35,254 nt of DNA, taken from the NCBI GenBank assembly GCA_019115185.1, contig DXDZ01000083.1, positions 1-35,254 on the forward strand, given 5' to 3'. The notes below the pieces were generated by a model. It was not told the origin of the DNA. It worked only from the letters and a program-made list of their open reading frames with translations, and ran no database searches. The translations under genes were made by a program, and so were the position numbers. Numbering within the stretch: position 1 is the stretch's first letter; each line of letters starts with the position of its first letter. This DNA comes from Candidatus Agathobaculum merdipullorum. Lineage in GTDB: Bacteria > Bacillota > Clostridia > Oscillospirales > Butyricicoccaceae. This document shows, piece after piece, positions 9,891-18,500 of this stretch.

Positions 9891-10028
9891 CATCCTCTAA
9901 GGGTCAACGCCCCCTCTGGGGCAGACAGCCGCGAAGGTTGTTCTGTTCCTGTAAGGTGGGCGGCAACCGGAAAACGGGACTACACTTTTGCGCGCGCAGC
10001 GCGCCCTCAAGGAAAAGGGGTGATTCGC

Positions 10029-10061
10029 AAGAGGGGAGAAACCTCCGGTGTCTCCCCTCTT
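10029..10061 (+). terminator. Strong hairpin in the pflB-pflA intergenic region
   Basis: AAGAGGGGAGA-AACCTCCGGTG-TCTCCCCTCTT, perfect 11-bp stem. Confidence 0.55.
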
Positions 10062-10136
10062 GTGCGCCCGCCGCGCGCAGCGGCAAACATACCAAGCAAT
10101 GCGATTGCATACTATTGTAAGAAAGGTTGTGGCAAA

Positions 10137-10838
10137 ATGACCGGACGCATCCATTCCATCCAGTCCCTCGGCGCAGTGGACGGGCCGGGCGTGCGCTGTG
10201 TGATCTTCATGCAGGGCTGCCCGCTGCGCTGCGTCTACTGTCACAACCCGGACACCTGGGACACAGACGGCGGCGAGGAAATCGAGACGGACGAACTCGT
10301 GCGCCGCGTACTGCGCTACCAGCCATACTGGAAAAACGGCGGCGGCGTGACCGTCTCGGGCGGCGAGCCGCTGCTGCAAGCGGACTTTGTCCCGGAATTC
10401 TTTCAAAAGCTGCACGAACACGGCGTGCACACCGCGCTGGACACCTCGGGGACAGGCTGCTCAACCGCTGCGGCCGAGCGCGTGCTGCGATACACCGATC
10501 TGGTGCTGTGCGACCTGAAATTCCTGACGGCGGGGGATTACCGCCGCTACTGCCGCGCAGAGCTGTCGCAAGTCGAGCGCTTTTTGCAGCTGACCGCCAT
10601 GAAAGGCGTGGCGCTCTGGGTGCGGCATGTGGTCGTGCCCGGCCTGACCGACAGCATCGACCACCTGCGACTGGTCAAGGCGCACGCCGAACGCTATCCC
10701 AATCTGCAAAAGATCGAATTTCTTCCTTTCCACAAGCTGTGCATTGAAAAATACGACCGGATGGGGATTGACTTCCCGCTGCGCGACACGCCTGCAATGA
10801 ACGAAGCATGGCTCAAGCAGCTGCTGGAAAAGCTGTAA
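10137..10838 (+). CDS. pflA: Pyruvate formate-lyase activating enzyme (radical SAM)
   Basis: MTGRIHSIQSLGAVDGPGVRCVIFMQGCPLRCVYCHNPDTW; CxxxCxxC; start at 10137 with agaaaggttg upstream. Confidence 0.96.
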   Translation: MTGRIHSIQSLGAVDGPGVRCVIFMQGCPLRCVYCHNPDTWDTDGGEEIETDELVRRVLRYQPYWKNGGGVTVSGGEPLLQADFVPEFFQKLHEHGVHTALDTSGTGCSTAAAERVLRYTDLVLCDLKFLTAGDYRRYCRAELSQVERFLQLTAMKGVALWVRHVVVPGLTDSIDHLRLVKAHAERYPNLQKIEFLPFHKLCIEKYDRMGIDFPLRDTPAMNEAWLKQLLEKL

Positions 10839-10842
10839 ACAA

Positions 10843-10875
10843 AAAACGCGGAGGAACTCTGTTCCTCCGCGTTTT
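10843..10875. terminator. Convergent bidirectional terminator pflA/ppa
   Basis: AAAACGCGGAGGAAC-TCT-GTTCCTCCGCGTTTT, perfect 15-bp stem. Confidence 0.93.
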
Positions 10876-10886
10876 GCTATGTACGC

Positions 10887-11444
10887 TTACGCTTCTTCCT
10901 TCTCCGGCCGTCTGCCGCAGAAATGCACCTCGTACCGACGCATACAGTCCTTGATGACCTCGATCGCCTTTTCTCGGTTCAGCGCGTCCGAAGTCGTGGT
11001 ATGCTTGTGCTCGAGACCCTTGTAAACCTCGAAAAAGTGCGTGATCTCGTTGCCGTAATGCGGCGGCAGCTCGTCCATATCGTGATAGAAATTCCATGTC
11101 GGCTCCTCAAACGGAATCGCAATGATCTTGTCGTCGATCTCGTCCTCGTCGATCATACGCATCACGCCGATCGGATAGCAGTCCACTTCAACCAGAGGGT
11201 CGAGCGACTCGGTGCACAGCACAAGCACATCGAGCGGATCGCCGTCATCCGCATAGGTGCGCGGAATGAAGCCGTAATTGGCCGGATAATGCGTGGAAGT
11301 ATACAAAATGCGGTCCAGCCGCAACAGACCGGTGCGTTTGTCCAGTTCATACTTTTTCTTGCTGCCCGCCGGAATCTCAATGACCGCCGTAAAGCGTTCC
11401 GGTGTAATGCAGCGCGGGTCAATATCGTGCCAGATGTTTCTCAT
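10887..11444 (-). CDS. ppa: Inorganic pyrophosphatase (soluble, family I)
   Basis: AVIEIPAGSKKKYELDKRTGLLRLDRILYTSTHYPANYGFIPRTYADDGDPLDVLVL. Confidence 0.95.
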   Translation of the reverse strand: MRNIWHDIDPRCITPERFTAVIEIPAGSKKKYELDKRTGLLRLDRILYTSTHYPANYGFIPRTYADDGDPLDVLVLCTESLDPLVEVDCYPIGVMRMIDEDEIDDKIIAIPFEEPTWNFYHDMDELPPHYGNEITHFFEVYKGLEHKHTTTSDALNREKAIEVIKDCMRRYEVHFCGRRPEKEEA

Positions 11445-11650
11445 GCCGTTTTGCTCCTTTCTCTTTCTGTTTCCAGTATAGCAGACGGTCCCCCTGCACG
11501 CAACGCAAAAAAATGTGGCACTTTACATGCTTTTTACACAAAACGCATTGTCCCAACACAAAAATGCAGTATAATAGTAGTATACTGACTGATCCTATGG
11601 CCGCTTTTCCGTGTCCGGCGGCCGGAATCAAAACAGGGGGAATCTCTCTC

Positions 11651-13780
11651 ATGACACAGGCAATCTGGGAACAGGGATATACGCAGAACCGCGAGCTTTC
11701 CTGGCTGCAGTTCAACGCGCGTGTGCTGGCAGAAGCGGAGGATGATACTGTGCCGCTTTTGGAGCGGTGCAAGTTCCTTTCGATCTTCACCAGCAATCTG
11801 GATGAATTCTTTATGATCCGCGTGGGCAGCCTGTGCGATATGGCGACGGTGGATAAGGGACATGTGGATAACAAGTCCGGCATGACCGCCAAGGAGCAGC
11901 TGCACCACATCTATGCTGCGGTCGAACCGCTGTATGCGCGCCGCGACAACGCATTTCAGGATGTCAGCACCCGTCTGCGCGCGGAGGGGCTGCGCCGCCT
12001 TTCCTTCAGCGAGTTAGAGCCGGTGGAGCAGAAGTACATCAAGCAATATTTCAAAAACGTGGTCGCGCCGGTGCTTTCCCCGCAAATCGTGGATACCCAC
12101 CATCCTTTCCCGCATCTGGAGGGCAAGGTGCTGCATATCGCCGCGCTGCTTGGCCACAAAAAGAGCGAACGTCTGGGCCTGCTGCCCGTTCCAGCCTCTC
12201 TGCCCGCGCTGGTGTTCCTGCCGGGCGAGGAAAAGCGCTATGTGCCGATCGAAGAGGTTTTGCTTGAATACACCGGTCATGTGTTTGAAATGTACGACGT
12301 GCTGGAAAAGACCGTGTTTTGCGTCACGCGCAATGCGGATATCAACCCGGACGACGAGACCTTCGGCGCGGAGGAGGGCGACTTCCGCACCAAAATGGAA
12401 AAGCTGCTGCGCCGACGCCGCCGCATGGCAGTCGTGCGCGTCGAGCTGACCCGCCCGATCAGCGACCATTTCACCGAATATTTCCGCAAACGCTTTGATG
12501 TGACCGACGCGCAGATCTTCCTGTCTCGCAAGGCGCCGCTTCAGATGAGCTACGCCTTTTCGCTGGGCGATCATTTGCCGGAAAAGCAGCGCGCTGCGCT
12601 GTCTGACCCGCCGTTCTCCCCGCAGCAGCCCGCCATGCTGCCCGCGGGACAGAGCCTGCTCAAAGCCGCGCTCAAGCGCGATATTCTGCTCTCCTATCCG
12701 TATGAGTCCATGGAGCCATTTTTGCAGATGATCCGTGAAGCGGCCAACGACCCCGCCGTGCTGTCCATCCGCATTACCATCTACCGTTTGGCGCGCAAGG
12801 CCAAGTTGGTCGAATATCTGTGCGCCGCAGCGGAAAACGGCAAGGATGTGACCGCGCTGATCGAGCTGCGCGCCCGCTTTGACGAGCAGAACAACATCGA
12901 CTGGTCCGAGCGCATGGAGGAAGCCGGATGCAAAATCATCTACGGCTTTGAGGATTATAAGGTGCACTCCAAGATCTGCCTGATTACCCGGCAGGAGCGC
13001 GGCACGGTGCGCCACATCACGCAGGTCGGCACGGGCAACTATAACGAAAAAACCGCCAAGCAATACACCGATGTGTCACTCATCACCTCTGATGAGTCGA
13101 TCGGCGCGGATGCAGGCGCATTCTTCAACAACATGGCGCTGGGCAACCTCGAGGGCCGGTACAATCGTCTGCTGGTCGCGCCGAGCAGCCTGAAAAACAA
13201 CATCCTTGCCCTGATGGATGAACAGATCGCCCGCGGCAGCGAGGGCTATATGCTGCTCAAATTCAATTCGCTGACCGATATCGACATCATCCACAAGCTG
13301 CGGGACGCTTCCTGCGCGGGCGTGCGCATTGAAATGATCGTGCGCGGCATCTGCTGTCTGCTGCCCGGCGTCAAGGGACATACCGAAAACATCACAGTCA
13401 CCAGCATCGTCGGCCGCTTTCTGGAGCATTCGCGCATTTTTGTGTTCGGCCGTGGCTCGGAGGAAAAAATGTATATTTCCTCGGCTGATATGATGACGCG
13501 CAACACCGAGCGCCGCGTGGAGATCGCCTGCCCGATCGACTCGCCTGAGGTACGTGCGCGCCTGCACGATATTTTGTACGCCATGCAACATGACACGGTC
13601 AAGGCGCGCGTCTTGCAGCCGGACGGCACCTATCAGAAAAAGCCGCCGGTGCCTGACCCGATCTGCGCACAAGTGCTGCTCATGCAGCAGGCCATTGATC
13701 AGGCCCGCGAGCAGGCCGCGCATCCCGCGCCGCCCGAACCGGGCTGGCGCAAGCTGCTGAATCGTTTGCTGGGCCGCTAA
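11651..13780 (+). CDS. ppk1: Polyphosphate kinase 1
   Basis: NRELSWLQFNARVLAEAED, LFPYESMEPFLQMIREAA-like core (LLSYPYESMEPFLQMI), VHSKICLITR, GTGNYNEKTAKQYTD; ATG 11651 after cagggggaatc. Confidence 0.97.
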   Translation: MTQAIWEQGYTQNRELSWLQFNARVLAEAEDDTVPLLERCKFLSIFTSNLDEFFMIRVGSLCDMATVDKGHVDNKSGMTAKEQLHHIYAAVEPLYARRDNAFQDVSTRLRAEGLRRLSFSELEPVEQKYIKQYFKNVVAPVLSPQIVDTHHPFPHLEGKVLHIAALLGHKKSERLGLLPVPASLPALVFLPGEEKRYVPIEEVLLEYTGHVFEMYDVLEKTVFCVTRNADINPDDETFGAEEGDFRTKMEKLLRRRRRMAVVRVELTRPISDHFTEYFRKRFDVTDAQIFLSRKAPLQMSYAFSLGDHLPEKQRAALSDPPFSPQQPAMLPAGQSLLKAALKRDILLSYPYESMEPFLQMIREAANDPAVLSIRITIYRLARKAKLVEYLCAAAENGKDVTALIELRARFDEQNNIDWSERMEEAGCKIIYGFEDYKVHSKICLITRQERGTVRHITQVGTGNYNEKTAKQYTDVSLITSDESIGADAGAFFNNMALGNLEGRYNRLLVAPSSLKNNILALMDEQIARGSEGYMLLKFNSLTDIDIIHKLRDASCAGVRIEMIVRGICCLLPGVKGHTENITVTSIVGRFLEHSRIFVFGRGSEEKMYISSADMMTRNTERRVEIACPIDSPEVRARLHDILYAMQHDTVKARVLQPDGTYQKKPPVPDPICAQVLLMQQAIDQAREQAAHPAPPEPGWRKLLNRLLGR

Positions 13781-13797
13781 ACTGGAATAGGATGCAG

Positions 13798-13825
13798 AAA
13801 ACGCCGGAAATTCCGGCGTTTTTTT
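13798..13825 (+). terminator. ppk1 terminator
   Basis: AAAACGCCGGAA-A-TTCCGGCGTTTTTTT. Confidence 0.85.
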
Positions 13826-13837
13826 GCGGGCAACACA

Positions 13838-13866
13838 AAAAAAGCCGTCACTTTTGTGACGGCTTT
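13838..13866 (-). terminator. tRNA-Val terminator
   Basis: Minus strand AAAGCCGTCAC-AAAA-GTGACGGCTTTTTTT. Confidence 0.9.
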
Positions 13867-13869
13867 AAC

Positions 13870-13946
13870 TGGTGGGGTTGGCGGGGCTCGAACCCACGAC
13901 CTCTCGCGTGTGAGGCGAACGCTCTGACCAGCTGAGCTACAACCCC
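13870..13946 (-). tRNA. tRNA-Val (anticodon CAC), CCA encoded
   Basis: GGGGTTGTAGCTCAGCTGGTCAGAGCGTTCGCCTCACACGCGAGAGGTCGTGGGTTCGAGCCCCGCCAACCCCACCA; anticodon loop CTCACAC; T-loop GTTCGAG. Confidence 0.95.
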
Positions 13947-14004
13947 GTTTGTTCGGTTTACCTTATTACTATACCAGAAACAAACGGGGTTTGCAAGCCT
14001 TTTT

Positions 14005-14133
14005 TCACGGCTGACCGTTTTTGTCCAGCCGCCCGAGCAGCGCCACGATCAGCGCGATCACGACAAGCACCGTGAAGATACCCGCCATGCCCTGTCCAAG
14101 CAGCAAAATTGCCGTCTGTACCGATTCACTCAT
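14005..14133 (-). CDS. 42-aa OadG-like (decarboxylase gamma-subunit-like) membrane peptide
   Basis: MSESVQTAILLLGQGMAGIFTVLVVIALIVALLGRLDKNGQP*; single TM with the GMAGIF-V motif typical of OadG; directly downstream of the beta subunit; below ORF-track cutoff. Confidence 0.8.
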   Translation of the reverse strand: MSESVQTAILLLGQGMAGIFTVLVVIALIVALLGRLDKNGQP

Positions 14134-14151
14134 CTGTCATACGCCCCTTTC

Positions 14152-15279
14152 TCACATAAAGAACCCGAGAATCACGCCGCCCGCAACGACCGACGCAATC
14201 TGTCCGGCCACATTCGCGCCCACCGCGTGCATCAGCAGGTGATTGGTCTTATCCGCTTCCACACCCAGCTTTTCGATCACGCGCGCGCTCATCGGGAAGG
14301 CCGAAATGCCCGCCGCGCCGATCATGGGATTGACCTTACTCTTGCAGAACAGGTTGAGGATTTTGGCAAACAGCACGCCGCCGATTGAATCCAGCACAAA
14401 CGCCACCAGCCCAAGGCACAGGATGATGAGCGTATCCACTGTGACAAACTGCTCGGCGCGCATGGAGAACGAAATCGTGATGCCGAGCAGCAGCGTAATC
14501 AGGTTTGCCAGCTCATGCTGCGCGGTTTTGGACAGACTCTCCAGCACGCCGCACTCACGGATCAGGTTGCCGAACATCAGGAAACCGACCAGCGATACCG
14601 ACGCAGGCGCGACCAGTCCGGCCACGATCGACACAACGATCGGGAACAGGATGCGCGTGCGGCGGCTGACCTTGCCCGCCGCATATGGCATCTTCATCGC
14701 ACGCTCTTTTTTGGTTGTCACCAGTTTGATCGCAAACGGCTGGATGATAGGCACCAGCGCCATATAGCTGTACGCTGCGACCGCGATTGCACCGACGTAT
14801 TTCGAGCCGAGCACCTGCGAAACCAAAATGGACGTCGGACCGTCGGCTGCGCCGATGATACCGATGGACGCGGCATCAATGATGTCAAAGCCGAATGCCG
14901 CCGCCGCGATGATGGTCAAAAAGATGCCGACCTGCGCCGCGGCACCGAACAAAAACAGCTTCGGGTTGACCAGCAGCGGACCGAAGTCGATCATTGCGCC
15001 GATGCCGATGAACAGCAGCAGTGGGAACGCTTCGCTTACCTCAATGCCACTTTCAAACAACCATTGAATGATACCGTGCGTCTCGCCCACGCCCTGCGTC
15101 ACCTGGTCGATCACGCCCGACATCGGTAGGTTGACCAGTATCGCGCCGAAGCCCATCGGCAGCAACAGCGCAGGCTCATACTGCTTCTGAATCGCCAGCC
15201 AGATCAGCAGCCCGCCGACACCGTACATCACCGCCTGCTGCCACGTCACCGACAGCAACCCTTCATATAGAAATTCCAT
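14152..15279 (-). CDS. Sodium ion-translocating decarboxylase beta subunit (OadB/GcdB/MmdB family)
   Basis: GIGAMIDFGPLLVNPKLFLFGAAAQVGIF, DAASIGIIGAADGPTSIL, GAAGISAFPMSARV; start at 15279 with ggaggcgcagg RBS. Confidence 0.95.
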   Translation of the reverse strand: MEFLYEGLLSVTWQQAVMYGVGGLLIWLAIQKQYEPALLLPMGFGAILVNLPMSGVIDQVTQGVGETHGIIQWLFESGIEVSEAFPLLLFIGIGAMIDFGPLLVNPKLFLFGAAAQVGIFLTIIAAAAFGFDIIDAASIGIIGAADGPTSILVSQVLGSKYVGAIAVAAYSYMALVPIIQPFAIKLVTTKKERAMKMPYAAGKVSRRTRILFPIVVSIVAGLVAPASVSLVGFLMFGNLIRECGVLESLSKTAQHELANLITLLLGITISFSMRAEQFVTVDTLIILCLGLVAFVLDSIGGVLFAKILNLFCKSKVNPMIGAAGISAFPMSARVIEKLGVEADKTNHLLMHAVGANVAGQIASVVAGGVILGFFM

Positions 15280-15297
15280 ACCTGCGCCTCCTTCGAT

Positions 15298-15436
15298 AAA
15301 AAAACAGACCTGCGTTTCCCTTTCGAGAAACGCAGGTCTGGTCATTTCAGGCAACAGCCAGAACGGAATCAAACGTCCCGTCATGCTTGTTGGCGATGCC
15401 GCGCGGACACACCGCGCCGACTACTCCCCTTTGTTT
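15298..15436 (-). promoter_or_regulatory. Structured leader with intrinsic attenuator; yybP-ykoY-like (Mn2+) or other cation riboswitch candidate
   Basis: Minus-strand leader CCAAACAAAGGGGAGUAGUCGG...UGAAAUGACCAGACCUGCGUUU; terminator CAGACCTGCGTTTC-loop-GAAACGCAGGTCTG + TTTTTTT (15298-15340) ends just before the RBS. Promoter TTGACA (15466-15471), 17 bp, TAAAAT (15443-15448). Confidence 0.7.
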
Positions 15437-15500
15437 GGCATCATTTTATCATAGGAAGGGGACGGTGTCAAGGCCATATTGCCGTTAAGTTTTCGTCAAT

Positions 15501-18500
15501 TTATGCACCGAAGATATCCGGATTCGCCGCCTTGTGCTGCTGCCAGAGCTTCTGCACGGTCGTATTAGCGCCGTCCATTGCCTGCTCCACTTCATCCGCG
15601 TCCTGCTGCCAGCGTTTGTCCAACCCGGCCAGAATACCCTCGGTGGTTGCGCCGTCGCTCTGCGCCAGATACCATACCAGCGCTTCCACCGTACACGTTG
15701 AGAAATCGCCCTTTTCCTTGCACATCATATAGGTATAGGGATCGGCAAACCATCCTATGCCGTCAAACGCTATCGGCAGATAGATCGGCTGCTCTGCGCC
15801 GCCCAGTGTGACCCCCTGCATGGTGAGTTCTACTTCTCCGCCATCCAGCCAGCGATAGGTAAGGGTATATTGTTTTTTGATTGGATGCACAACAATATCT
15901 TCCGCTGTGCCACCGGACAGGCCGAAAATCCACTCTGCTGCCGTGCCGGGATCACGCAGCGCGGTGATCGCGGTATCCGCGAGCAATGCTTCCACGCGGG
16001 TTTGGTCAAATTCCGGCATTCCCAATGTATTGCCGTAGCGCAGATCAAACTTCTCGCGCGAATCGGTCGGTTCGTCCGCGTCCAGCTTCCATTCCTGACT
16101 GATGAGATGATACCCGCCATAGGACGAAGCCTGCACGCTTTGCACCGCGCGATACGGATGATTTTCCGCATCCCACAGCGAGAACACCACATCTGCGGCG
16201 TTTCCACGCACCAGCGTCACGCTGTCCTCTACCCAAAGCGAGCCACCCGCTTGTGCATAATGATTGAATCCGTCCTGCGGCGCCGCGCTTTGCAGATAAG
16301 CTGTCATGCGCGCCTGCATCTGCTCGGCGTTTGGCTCGACGAGCGAAAACGCCTCCGGCCCTATCTCCTGCGCCGCCTGATACATTTCGGTATAAGCTGC
16401 GGCGATATTCTCATCCGACGGATCATACTGCACATCGGAGGCAAACGTCAGATAATAGGTCAGGCCGTCCCGCTCGGCAAGCTGCTTGCACGGCACAGGG
16501 TAATTTGCCTGCCAGTCCTCGCCAAACTGCGCCTTGAGCGACTCGGTCGCCTGCACTTGCAGCGTCATCACCGTGCCGCCGTCGGTCGGATCGTCCGTAT
16601 ATCCCGGCAGCGCGTTTTTCAGGCCGAACGTCACCACACCATCCACACTCTCCTTCTCATATCCCTGCTCGACAAAGCAGTCCGGCAGCGTCAGCGTGTA
16701 GCCATAGGTCGCGTTGTTGTATTCGGTCGAATGGATGGTGTAATCCGTATTCGGCACACCCTCGTTTGCCAGCCGGTAGACGAACGCAGCGGTATATTCT
16801 TGTTCCGTTCCGGTATAGGCGCTGGTGCGATAGGTCACCGTCACACCGCGATAGACCACCGCGTCCAGCGTCGAGGACAGTGCCTCTGCCATCAGATGCT
16901 CAACCTTATACAAATACACCGCGCTGCCGCGGTCATACACATCGGTAAAGCGGATACTTTCCTGCTGCGTCTCCTTGTCGGTGTATTGCAGCGTACCGTC
17001 CGCGCGGATGACCGCGTCGGTCAGCACGGCATCCGTCGCGGTCAGCTTGCCGTCCACGGGTTCCAATTTGATGGTCTGCCCAGCTTCCAGCAGCGGAATT
17101 TCTCCGTTTGCGTTCTCAATCGCCTGCGCGATGGTCGCGCCGACGGGCAGTGCACCTTGGCTCACCGGGCTATCTCCCTCGACCAGATACGCGCCGAATC
17201 CTTCGTCAAACTGTGTCACCAGCCCGATCGGCAGCCAGTAGCCATTCGTTTTGCGCATCTGCACATCAACCGACGGGCTGTTGTCCACAAAGTTCAGCCG
17301 CACGACCGCTTCCGTTTCACCCTCGGAGACGACTTCGCCGGTAAACCAGCTTTCGCGTGTATACAGGTGCTGATTTCCCTCGATATGCTCGACATTCTCA
17401 CCAAAGTAGCCGAACACGGTTTCGACCGCGTCACGCACCCGCGTCAGCGTGTCGAGCGAGGCGCCGTTGAAGCTCTCCGCGCCCTCGGGAACGGTCGGCC
17501 ACGGCAGACCGGAGTCGTAATATAGTTTAAAAAGATCACTCTTTGTATAATTACTCTCTGCTACCTCGGTGACGCTGTCGATCACCCGGCGACCATCGGC
17601 CTGCGCCGTGGTGATCAGAAAGGCGCTACGCATATCCTCCACACCGCCGCCGTACATCTGGAACACAGCGAGATAGCTGTCCGCATCGTCAGCCGGAACA
17701 AGCGCATAGCCCCGGTAGGACGGCGACGAGCCGCCGTACTTCCAATTGAAGCCACCGTCCGGCAGATACCTATCGATGCCGAACTCCTGCTGCATCTGCG
17801 TGGACAGGATGGGATAGATGTACTGCCCGCTCTTATGCGTCACGCCGCGTGCATACTGCCCCGCGAGGTCGGCGGCGGTGCGTGCGTTCTTGCCGCCGTC
17901 ATAGGTGAAATCCTGCGGCAGCCAGCCGTCGCCAAACTGGTTGACCATTGTGATGGTCACTTCGCTGCGGTCATCAAAGATAAACGTGATATCCATGATA
18001 TCGTCACCCATTGTGCGGTCGGCGGACGAGTCGCCCATCGAGGCGACAGGCTGTAGATGCAGCAGGTACTCAGCTGCCTTAGTCGGGTCACCCCATTTGT
18101 CCATATCCAGTTGTGTAAACGACATTTTGCCGACTTCCAGCGGGTCGGGCAGGCCGAGGTCGTTTTCATACAGGATGCGGAACTCGTCGAGCGAGGTCAC
18201 GCCGTCCCCTGCGACGGCTTCGCCCTTGGTGACTTGCCAGCCATCCGCAAGCTTTTCAAAAGTCAGCTTTTCTGCCGTGCGATAGGGCACAACCAACTCC
18301 GGAAAATCGTCCCACTGCATGTCGTACAATACATAGGTGTCCTCGCCGTCCAGCTTGACCGTATATCCAAGGCTTTCTGTGCGCTGCGCCCACTGCTCGG
18401 CGAGCGCAATGCGCTCTTCGTCCGTCAGCTCACTCTTACTTTCCCCTACCGAAAAGGCGCAGCCCAGCGTGCCGACCAGCACCGCCGCCGCGACGACCAG

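Noticed and set aside
7953-9893. 646-aa minus-strand ORF opposite pflB
   Set aside because: Complete antisense overlap with pflB; no recognisable domain.
15870-17525. 551-aa plus-strand ORF
   Set aside because: Antisense to the BlaR1-like gene; no RBS or domain support.
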